The notes under the pieces were generated by a model, which was not told the origin of the DNA, made no database searches, and saw only the letters and a list, made by a program, of their open reading frames with translations. Positions 28,794 to 40,000 of a DNA stretch of 64,000 nt are shown here, in pieces. The position numbers and the translations under genes are program-made. Where the stretch lies: contig CAUEEP010000733.1 of assembly GCA_958450365.1 (NCBI GenBank), positions 2,066,001 to 2,130,000 on the forward strand, written 5' to 3'. Each line of letters starts with the position of its first letter. Position 1 is the stretch's first letter. The stretch comes from Mesorhabditis belari. Taxonomy: Eukaryota > Nematoda > Chromadorea > Rhabditida > Rhabditidae.

Positions 28794-30834
28794 ACAATAC
28801 TTTCTTAAAACTTGCTTATTTTTTATGCTTTGCTAGTTTTTAAGATCAATGAGAGTTCCTATTGAGATTCAAAAATCAGATTTGAGGATGGTAGAATCGA
28901 TAAAGGGGTGAACGGGGTGATCCATCACAGATGTCTCCACCAATCCACCCGACATGACATGATTTCTGTAGTACTAGCACATCCAAAACGCACTCTCATA
29001 GCTAATATTTTCAAAAATAAGTTATTTTTCTCTTAGTTAAACGATTTAACTTATTGAAAATACCCTGAGCTTCAATCCGACACCCGAATTCAATCCGACA
29101 GCCACTGTCGAATTGAAGAAATGCCTTTAAAACTTCAAAATTTCCAAATGGTCAATGGTTTTTCTAAACTTATGTAGCTTGGCAAATTTGAACTCATCTC
29201 GAAACAAAGCTGCGTGTTAGGATATGTATATTTTAAGGTAGAGAACTCTAAAAAACTTCAACACATTGATATCTCTGAATCTCAACTCACATGTCCCAAG
29301 TTTTGTCATAAACTCATCAATTCTCGGAGTTAAAACAAGAAAAACACGAGCCCGGAAGTTGACAAACTTTTAAAGACCAAAAAGCCGAAAATGCTCTTAT
29401 GCCTGATCCCCTCAATCTATCACAACCACCCTTAACCCTTCCTCTTCTTTTCCATTCCCTTTTCCCACCCCACGTTCTCCTTTTCACTTCACCCTAAACG
29501 TGTACTCATTGGGACGCGTACTTTTGTGTCTCTTTTTGATGAAAAGAGTGTAACAGAACAGACAGCTTTTCTTTTTTCTTAGCTGTGAAAAGGAAATCTG
29601 ACCTCTGAATGGGAAGAAGAAAGCCAAATGACAGCCGCAATCGCAGAGTGGGGGAGGGGAAGGCCCTACCCCACTCTGCGATCTTCGTCATCTTCTCTTT
29701 TTTAACCCGAACGCTCAAAAATCAAATTAACCAGAAAATTAAGTATTTTAGATGACTTTTTAATTATCTTTTTCCTGTATCAGGCTTTTTTTGTAATCTT
29801 TGAATAAGTTGAGCTAACTTGAATGTTCCCTGAAAGGTGTTTGAGTAGTTTCAAGTGAGAGCTGGACTAATTTTTTAAATTCTACAATCTGAAATGGAAT
29901 TTGCTAGTTTTTTGTGCATTTACTTTTGAGATTGTAGTTTTTTTAGCTTTCCCCTTCTACCTTTCTGGACTTTTTACTCTTCAAATTGATTGTTGTTCTT
30001 TTAAAGACATGCTTTTTTATTAAATAAAAATCAATCTGGTTTATTTGATGATTTATTAAATTAATAAGTTCATTAAATTAATAAGTTTTAATCCAATCTA
30101 TGATACTTAGTCAGAATCAAAAGATCAATGAGCTGAATGCTCGAATTGAGCATGAGCTCGAATTGAGCTGAATGCTCGAAAAAGATTATACTTCTCTCAT
30201 TTCTTGCCTTATAACCTGCCAAAAGTTTTTTATAAACCTGTAGTGTCCAAAGTTTTTCAACTCATTTCTCCATTTTCCCTTTTGATTCATCGCCTCAAGC
30301 CTCTTATTTCTTGTTATCAGAGTAAAGCATTAGGCTGGCTTTATTCAACACTCGTGCCTTTTCCATTTTATTTCGGAACAATGCTCAAACACCTTTCTAT
30401 TTAATCTCTTGAGGCAATCGGACCTCAAAATAGCCGTTCTGCTAAAAATTGAAAAATCAAAAAAAGGAATTTTGGACAAAAAGAGTTGGGAAAAGGGATT
30501 CCATTGAGAAAAGGCTGGGATTTTAATGAGAGGATTAATGGGATAAGATTTTATGCATTAAAACACAGATTCTAACCTGAAATTTTGAAAATTTAATAAT
30601 AAAATAAAGGTTCAGCTTTTCTTTTCAGCTTTACTCATAGATTCATTTCTTAATTGTCGAACAATTTCCCGGAAATTTCCAAACAAACGTTTCCAAAAAT
30701 GAAACCAAAATCTGCTTTATATTCTGTAAGTCAGAATGGTAACAGAAATGAAAGTTTTCTGTTTTCATGCAAAAATTATTCTTAGCTTCTATCATTGTTT
30801 CGAATTTGCACAGTGAAAGTCTCCTGAGAACACT

Positions 30835-31096
30835 TACCGTAAATACTGTGATAGTAACACACCGCCCTCGTACAGTCGCGTAGTCGCAAAAGTTTTTTAG
30901 TATTTCATTTTTCCCCGTACTTTCAAAAGAATGCGTCTTTGGTATCAAAAAATAGCCCTGAATTTCAGCTATTTTTTGATACCTACGCGCGCATTGTAGC
31001 CTAAACCAGTGTCGAGAAAAACACGTTCAAAGCTAGACTACGCAACACTCCGCACCGTCATTATGGGGGTGGGGTACTATTACAGTATTTACGGTA
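30835..31096. mobile_element. Foldback MITE, copy 2 of the CCGTAAATACTG family
   Basis: Same ends and core as 27245-27514, in the opposite orientation. Confidence 0.85.
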
Positions 31097-31300
31097 AGTA
31101 GTGAAAATTTAATGCAAATTGTGCAATTGAATACAAAAATTTATGCCCAATTTTACTTTTTTCATTTAAAATATCTACACCGTCGTTTTCCCATTCGAAT
31201 TGAGGCCAAAGTGCATTCCAAATAATCGAGACATTTCCATTCCGGCAATAATTTTGTAAAATCATCATTTTTTTACTTTCGTACATCACAACTTAGCATA

Positions 31301-31568
31301 TACCGTAAATACTGTAATAGTACCCACCCCCTTCGTACAGTCGCGTAGTCGCAAAAGTTTTTTAGTATTTCATTTTTTTCAAAGCGCCCGTATTTTCAAA
31401 AAAAGCGTCTTTGGTATCAAAAAATAGCCCTGAATTTCAGCTATTTTTTGATACCTAAGCGCGCATTGTAGCATAAACTAGTGTCGAGAAAAACTTGTTC
31501 AAAGCTAGACTACGCAACACTCCACACCGTCATTATGGGGGTGGGGTACTATTGCAGTATTTATGGTA
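31301..31568. mobile_element. Foldback MITE, copy 3 of the CCGTAAATACTG family
   Basis: Same ends and core as 27245-27514, in the orientation of copy 2 and only about 200 bp from it. Confidence 0.85.
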
Positions 31569-31829
31569 GATTCAAATTCCCTATTACCTCTTTAGCCTAT
31601 CTTTAGCCGGCTCTTGTTCTTCACTTCTTCACTTTCGCATTTCATGGTTTAAACCACAGTTCACATTATTTAACTTTAGGTGATCATCTCTATATTCCCA
31701 TCGACAAGTGAATTCAGTGAGGAATCGATGGGAGGTGACACCAAAAAGGATCATGAGGGGAAACCCCTTAAAAAAGACGGTTCGTTGAAATAAAGTTTGA
31801 GAATTTCTGTAAATCTTAGCACTAGGTAT

Positions 31830-32020
31830 GGGGCATCGTCCCGAAAAGGGTCATAGTTTCGTTACATACGTTTCGGTGTAAGGGTAAGGTAGGATACCCC
31901 ATAGCTAGCTATGGGGTATCCCGACGATGCCCCATAGCTAGGTATGGGGATAACTAGTTATAGGGTAAGGTAGGATACCCCATAACTAGTTATGGGGTAT
32001 CCTACCTTACCCCATACCTA
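31830..32020. repeat. Palindromic array of GGTAAGGTAGGATACCCC/ATAGCTAG units
   Basis: Alternating direct and inverted copies of GGTAGGATACCCCATA and TATGGGGTATCC with TAGCTAGCTA and AACTAGTTAT centres. Strong potential to form cruciforms; no coding. Confidence 0.75.
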
Positions 32021-33473
32021 CCTCTCACTATCAGATTTAAAAACTAAAGTCTACTTTATTCGAGATTCTTTGATAATATAAAACTTTTAGTATTCAAAAG
32101 TACACCCAGTTTGATTGTCGATTTTTCGATCTTTATTTTTCCCTATCTTTTTCCAAAATGATTCATATCTTTCCTTTATTTCCCATCCGTATCGATGTCT
32201 TCAAATCAGAAAACAAAAAGATTGGCGCCATTCCCTTTCCCCAATTCCCTTCAATCTTTCCAGAAACCATCTATCGGCGACACAGGAATTAGTCTGTCTC
32301 ATATTTTTGCTATCTCTTTCTTTCAACAGTCTGTAAATCTCTCCAAGTATTAGCGAGTTCTTACACTTTCTAACACTTTCTAACACGAGTTCTAACACAC
32401 ACTTGGTTTCAAAGACTTTCCTTTGTTTTTTCAACTTTCTGTTAGACTCATCGTAGTGTTTTAGAGATTGATTCAAATTTTATGTTCAATCCCTAGACCT
32501 GATTTTTAGTATTTGTTTTAGAAAGAGATTCTCTAATCAATTTTGTGTCAATTCATCTATAGTACTAGATAGATCTAATACTAAATGGTAGAAAATCTAG
32601 ATCTGATAATAATTCACAATCAGTCTAGTACCAACTTAACGGACAATGAGCTGGCTTTTTGAGTTTCTAGATTTCTATCAACCAAACCAATTTTTTAAAC
32701 TTCAAGTTGTCAATTTCAATAACAACTTTAAATTTTAAGTAAGAAAAAAAATCAAATCTCGAATTTGACTCCAACAACTAAACCAACAAGTAATCTAATT
32801 CCCTATACTATCACTGCTCAGAAAATGAATCCCAGTTACTAACATAGTACTGAAATTATCTAAAACCCTTCTGAAAAATGATTCATTTCATTTTCGAGAC
32901 TCTAGTCCAAATTCCGGCAATCCATTTCCCCGTGCAACATCCGACTTTTCAACAATCAGCACTCAGCCATTTTTTTTCTTTTAGAAGGTGGTGCTAAAAT
33001 TGACGCATTATAGAGAAAAACTCTTAGAAAAACGATGAATGTCTGTACTGATAAGAGAAAACAAGGGAAAGCTCAATAAAAAGAGAAAAAGAAATGATAA
33101 GACTTGATCGGAATTCACCCAAAATCTGAAATCAACCAACTATCACACCTTGCAGTACAACGAAAATTTGAAGTTAGCTTTGTACCATGATCTGCTCAAA
33201 GTTCTTTACTTTGGTACATTCCTGGTCTTGCTTCTAGATTGTTTTTCTGTTTCCAATAAGCTTTTTGATGAATTGTTTCTTTGTGGTGCATTGTTTCTTT
33301 GTGCTCATCCAACAATAGAAATAAACACTTTCTAGTGTACTAGTTCTAGTTTCTAGTCTTTCATTTACCAATAATGATGTCCTAAAAAAATTGAGTTTGC
33401 GAAAAAGGGTATTTTTTAATCAAATTGCTCATTGAGATTTACTTTGTGCTCAAATTTGGAAACAGAAAAACAA

Positions 33474-33560
33474 TTTGAAACCACCTTGAAACCACTTTGA
33501 AACCACTTTGAAACCACTTTGAAACCACTTTGAAACCACTTTGAAACCACTTTGAAACCA
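33474..33560. repeat. 12-bp minisatellite (ACCACTTTGAAA, about 7 copies)
   Basis: Seven near-identical 12-bp units in a row. They give a repetitive open frame on the minus strand that I do not regard as a gene. Confidence 0.9.
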
Positions 33561-34056
33561 CACTTATAAGCTTTTCTGCACCAGACATGATGGTGTTTCC
33601 AAATTTAAGCCAAAGTTTTTCTGCACATGATGGTGTTTCCAAATTTAAGTCAAAATATATATTTGTTTCACTTTTCTTTTGAAGTTGAACATTCAAAAAG
33701 TTTTCTGAATGATTCACATTAAACAAAAAGGAAGAGACACTTTGATTTTGATATTTGATTATTTTAAAATCCATTCGTTTGTTTTTAATTTTCATTTGAG
33801 TGCTAATTGTTTTTTAAGATTTTAGCGAAATGAAAAGCTTTTAGCATTGCGGTGGGAATAGAGATCATTTGGGAAAAGACTAAATATTTAGCTAAGAAAA
33901 AGATATTCTATTATGAAAAAGTTTAAAAGAAGATATTCAATTGACAAAAAAGGCTTTTAAAAAGATATTCAGTTATCAAAAAGTATTCAAAAAAGATATT
34001 CGATTGTTAAAAAGGCTTTTAAAGATAATAGCTATCATTAGCTTTTATATTTTTAT

Positions 34057-34454
34057 AAATGCGACCTTTTTGTTGCGCACCTGGACATTTGCGCACCTTT
34101 TTTTTGCTGGAAAAGGCCTTAGGCAAGGCCGTAGAGCTTCAAAAACGTTTTCATAGAAGGGAATCGTATGCGTAGATTCCGAATTTCGACAAATCAGACC
34201 TCGCTGACACGTCAAATTTGGGCTAACAGGCAAAAACTGCGGAAAAGCGTTAAGTTGCGTAGTTTTTGCCTTTTAGCCCAAATTTGACGTGTCAGCGAGG
34301 TCTGGTTTGTCAAAATTCTGAATCTACGCATACGATTCCCTTCTATGAAAACGTTTTTGAAGCTCTACGACTTTTCCTAAGGCCTTTTCCAGCAAAAAAA
34401 ATGTGCGCAAATGTCCAGGTGCGCAAAAAAAAAGGTAGCATTTGTCCCACCCCC
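34057..34454. mobile_element. hAT-like palindromic MITE, diverged copy 3
   Basis: Foldback with the same subterminal motifs (AAATGCGACC, GCGCACCTGGACATTTGCGC) but a different core. The right end is GTCCCACCCCC; the left end begins directly at AAATGCGACC, so about 11 terminal bases are missing. An 8-bp ATTTTTAT occurs at both flanks (34049-34056, 34455-34462), supporting an independent hAT-type insertion. Confidence 0.75.
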
Positions 34455-37015
34455 ATTTTTATATTATATCCATTTCTCCACTTTTCCCATCATCGTTTAT
34501 TTTCTTTTTCTTTTCATAAACCACATGTGCTGAACACTTTTTTCATTAAAATTCTTTTTCTCGAAAACCGCTGTTCAAGTTGATGACGACTCTTTGTTTC
34601 CAGGCCAAAAAATGAGAAAAGATTGTTCTCACGTCACCCCACCTCGAGGTCCCTTTTTTTTCTGCAAAATGCCGACCTCTTTACAATGTGACTGCTCTAA
34701 ACTCTCAAAATCTTTACCTTGAAAACACTTTCCGTTTTCTATTCAGCCTCATTCATAGCAATAATATGATTTCTTGGCTTTGCTAACTACTCAAGTAAAA
34801 GCTTTTCCCTAGCCGCTCTTGGGCCTCGAAACATTTTCTGATTTGAATACATTTTACATTTCAAAAAACCTCTTTTGTCTCTTCACTCGGAAATTTTGGC
34901 TTTTACTGTTATACCCAAGAAAATCTAAAACTAGACTAGAGCTATTCCGTAACCATTTCTCACAAACTCTTATCCCAATCTTCTCTTTAATCCTTTCTTC
35001 TTCATCTTTCATCCTCCCATCAACGGAGATCGCAGACACCGATTTTGTCGCCCTCAGCAAAATTCCATCCAAAAATTTTTCACCTTTTTTTTGAGGCCAT
35101 CTCTTTTCCGAGCAAAAAGATCCCCGATTTTGATAACCAACCGAACATTCTTTGCCAATGATTAATTGGTGTTTGTTGAAGAGATTTGTAGGGTTGTTCT
35201 TTCGACTAATTGCTCGAACAAGGTTCAGGAAAGGGAATAGCGTCACTATTGGGCAACTAGATTTGATGCTTAAGTTTGTTTAAGATTCTATAGAATCTTG
35301 AACTTGATCATTCTATTGGCTACTTTAGATTTTAACATTTCCTAAACATTTCTGAAGCTTTTTACAAGTGCCAGGGTTTCTAGAGTCGATCTTTTTTAAA
35401 TTCTTCTGGATATAGTATGCAGGCAGAGTTCTTATTATTAATAAGTATTCTTTTTATTTATTATTCTTATTATTGATGGATAAGTTGTGGCTTTTGAATC
35501 CTACTTACAAAAAAAAGCAAAACTAATTCAAAAACAAAACTATAAAACTACTTGACATCCTTTTGACTACTAGAAAAGGCACTAAGTCAAGGTGGAATAA
35601 TTGCCTGAGAGCTCTGATGTCTTTAATGAAGTTTTCCTACCTTGACTTGGTGCCTATCCCTTGTAAATCTCCGAAAAGTATGCCTTTCACATGAAATTGC
35701 TGAGTGACCTCTGTATTTCGATCCAAAACCCACAATGTAAACGTCTGTCGATTTCGCGAAACAATCGCTACAGCCATAAATTCGCTCATATCAGTGTATT
35801 TGTCTACATGTCCGAAAATGAGATGCTGATCCCTTTCCCCTTTTCTTCTCCACTTTTCCCCGTCACTCCATTTCACACATTTCTCTCTCTAAACACACCC
35901 CCAAAGTGCTCTCATTGACCGTTCTCTTGTTCTCTTCCAAACTTTTCCCTTTTGTATCACTCTGATATCAGATTTGGACAGTGAATGAAAGGAAAACCCA
36001 TTGTTCCTAAAAGAGACACCTAGTCAATCACACTCCCCAATATATTATTTTAGTGATTTATCTTTTTACACCTGACAATGAGATCTGTATAGCTTTATTT
36101 TATTTAGCCCTACCTTCTGGCTTAGCTTATTTTAAGTTTAAAACTTTTATGTCAAATATCTCTTGATACAAAATTATTCAAGCAATTAAAAACAGATTTT
36201 GAATCCTGTAAAACTAACAGAATAAATTAGGTCTCTTTAATTTTACTGGTGAGATATTCTTTTTGTTCTTCTTTTCTTTACTTTCAGTTCAGGAGTTTTG
36301 AATTCAAGTTAAATTCTAAAGCGAAGATCAGATCTACCTAGCGATCTCTTCAGCTTCATGTCCCTAGAAAATAAATGACCGTAAAGATCTGATCAATTTT
36401 ATTTTCGGAAACATTAGCTTTTGTTCTGTTTTGAATTCTGTTTTGAAAATAAGTATTTGAAGTGACTTTTCTTGACAAAACTCGATTTCGATTTCAATGT
36501 GCTAAGGCTTCAGCTCCAACTTTTCAACTTCTTCAGCAATTAGTCTCCTTTCATTTCAATCAGAAGCCATTTTCATTCAATAATAGCCCAGAAATGTAAA
36601 CATTTCAAAGCCAACATTCCAAAGCCAACATTTCATTTTTTTTCTGATCTGTACATTCTTTTTCTCATCCCCATCTCTCGATATTTGATTTTTTTGTTCG
36701 TTTCTTTCGATTTGAAGCCAAAAAGTGTCCACGTGGATTCTCGGGCACACTCCATTTCCATTAAATTCATTTTTTCATTCAGTTTTTCATTTCAAATCGC
36801 AAGAATAACAGATTTTTAGGGTTATTTTGAGCTGTTCTAAGTTTCTAACCAAGTTTCAAAACGAATTTCTACTTTGACAGTGCTTTTTAGTTGTTTAGAA
36901 CTTAGAAACCTTTTGATTTCTTTAAATCACTTCATTTTATTATTCGAATTTAATACCTAAAAGTTATTTTATTTGCTGGAAACTTTTGAAAACAGTTAAT
37001 TTTCTTTACTTTTAG

Positions 37016-40000
37016 AGCACGGCGAGTTTGAAGACGGTGCCTCGTTTGTGGGAAGTGCCGAATTTCAGGTGAGCTGAAATTGCTGGAGTTTGAACGAAGA
37101 TTAGAGAACTTAAGTCTTAATTATTTAATAATTAGTTCAAGATTGATAAACCTATTTAAAAGTTTCAAATTAAACAAATTTTTCTCTTTCAGGATCACGC
37201 CAAAGCCGACTCAATGTCTCAACTCTCCCTGAATTTAGTTGGAGATCGTAAGTTTTGTTTTGCAAATAAATTTTATCATTTTCAAGCTGTTAAAGTTAGA
37301 AAGTACTCCAAAAATTTGCAAAATTTGATTCATCGGGTTTATTTTGAATGATAAATCTTCTCATTTGCTCAATGGATTCAAAATTTTCTCATTTCTTTTT
37401 TGATAAGTTCTTGAAGCTGAAAAATAAACCAAGAAACTAATAAGTAAAAGATAAAAGATCTAGAACTAAAGATTTAACTAAACCAACAATTTTGCAGCAG
37501 CCGATGTGGCAAGGCAATTGTTGCCGGTGCCTCCAGATGGTGGATATGGATGGGTGATTGTGATCGCGGCTTTCTTCTCTAATCTCATCGTCGACGGGAT
37601 TTGCACGTGCTTCACCGAGTTTAAGCAGAGCTATAAAGAACATTTCAAGGTGCGATATTTAACAATCTAATAGTAAGAATATAAAGGTTTAAGTTTAAAA
37701 AAAACATTAAAACAAAGTTGCATTGTAATGAAATCATCAAAAAATCTCTGTTTTTGTTTCTAATTTTGCTTGTTTTTGCTGTAAATCAATAAAACGGGTT
37801 TTTTTAACAAGCTACAATTGTTAGATTCAATCTTTTCTACAAAATCTCTTTTAGGGATCAGATGCTTCAACAGCACTCATCGGATCACTCCTTATCGGAT
37901 CTTATTTGCTTGTCGGTGAGTTCCTTGTTCATTCAAAAAAGAGCTGGATGAATCCGGGTCCGGATCTCTACGCAAGAATACAAAGACCGTTACAACGGCT
38001 ACGCGACGCTTCAATAGCCTACCGTTGTGGCGTTTAGGAGTGCCGCGTAGCCGCGTTCTTTGTATTCTTGCGTAGAGATCCGGATCCGCCTAATCCTGAT
38101 TCGAATCGAATCCTCGCTTTGAGCGAACCCTCTAACGAATCGAATCGAATCGAATCCTCTAACGAACTTGTTTTGAAACAAGTACTGACCAAATTAAACC
38201 AGGCTTTTTCCAGGTCCCTTCGTCGGTGGAATGTGCAACAAGTTCGGCTCAAAGAAAACGGTGATGATCGGATCGGTCATCGCCGGTTGTGCCTTCATCG
38301 CATCGACTTTCTCCCCAAATCTCACAGTTTTTATCATCATTTACGGAATTCTTGGAGGCATCGGCTTCGGAATGATCTATTTGCCGGCGATTGTTGTTGT
38401 TGGATATTACTTTGAGAGTAAAAGGTTTGTGGATGTTTTAAAAGAAGATAAAGTATACTTGTAGAGCATTTTTGAATCGATTTAAGTAGTAAATCAAGCG
38501 GTAAACTTTCAGAGCTGTTGCCACAGGAATCGCCGTTGCCGGTTCGGGAGTGGGAACAATCGTGATGCCATTCGTCGCTCGTTACTGTGTCCAAAGTGAG
38601 TTAAAATTTAAATATTGATTTCAAGTATGCAATTTTTCACCTAATCCACCAATTTTCAGACTTCGGCTGGCAAAAAGCCGATTGGGTTCTGGCCGTGTTG
38701 ATCTTCACATGTATCGCCTTCGCCTGTCTTTACAAAGAATTAACGCCACCAGCTTTAGCTGAAAAGGCGAAAGATGTCGAATTACAGCCATTGAAGGAAA
38801 ATGGACATGAGCATGAGGTAAATATCAAATTTAGAAGTTTCATTTCCATTTTTTAGACTCTTGGAGTGAAACCGAATGGGGACGCGATGGAGAAAGTGAA
38901 GAACGCGCTCGAGAAATGCGATGATGACGATGAGAAGTCGCCAGTTAGTAAAAAAATGTTTAAAAATGGAAAATATAAGAATTCGATTTGCTAGAAATTG
39001 TATTGGTTAGGTGTAAATTATGAAAAGAATCAAATTTTCAGCGACAGCGCACCGACAGTCAAGGCGCTCAGCACAGACCAAGAAAAATGACGTTGACCAG
39101 GTAAAATAAGATATTTTATCTAAAATATAAGAGATATTTGATATTTTTGATATTAAATTCTTAGATTTTACCATTTCCCTTTTAGCATCAGCTCCGAACT
39201 CTCCGAATCAAAAGGAAATCTCGCGAAAGTCTCCGCAAAAACTTTCGCCAACTCAGTGAATCGACTCTCTAAAGACGGGCAATCACAATTGAGTCTCAAT
39301 CTTACTGTACGTTTAGAATTTGAATATTTTATCTACCGTAAATACTCTAATACTCTTGTACAGTCGCGTAGTCTAAGAGCTATTGGGTTCAGAAGCTATT
39401 TCTCAAGATCGAAAAAAGAAAAAGATATATATATATTCGGAAGTGAAGACTCCTCTACATTTTGATATAAAATTTTGAATTCATTCAACTGTTTGAACTG
39501 AAGAAGAAGGGGGCAAAAAATGGAAGGGGCCTTTGATTGCTCCAATTAAATTAAAAAAAAATTTTAAAATATATATTTCAGAGCATCTTTATTCTAGGTT
39601 ATTTTAACCAAAAAATAAGGAAAGTAAGCTGGATGGGTTTTTCGAAACGACCTTCCTTTGCAGTCAATTTCAAAAAAGTTATAAAATTTTTTTATCCAAA
39701 ATGAGATCTCAGCTTTCTGATATAAATCTATATAATTATAAAAAAACCAATATTTAGAATATCATTTTTTTCCAAGCTCCTAGATTTTTCCAACTACACT
39801 TTTGATACCAAAAAATACTAGATTTCAAGAGCTATCATTTGACACCAAAGCGTATACTGTAGCATAAAGAAACGCGGAGAACGGGACTTTTAAAGTTAGA
39901 CTACGCGACTGTACGTCCGTTCTATTAGAGTCTTTACGGCCATTTATTTTCTAGGGACATGAAGCTGAAGAGATCGCTAAGCCGTTGAATCGTCAAGACG

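Larger units (their letters stand above)
21236..37015. other. Gene-poor 15.8-kb stretch
   Basis: Apart from the repeats listed separately, no splice-supported coding exons are seen. Many short open frames exist, but they lack family resemblance and are AT- or pyrimidine-biased. Undetected first exons or regulatory DNA of the downstream SLC16 gene could lie here. Confidence 0.5.

Noticed and set aside
33439..33795. A 118-codon minus-strand frame with repeated SKWFQSGFKVV
   Set aside because: The repeat is the translation of a 12-bp minisatellite; no other gene evidence.
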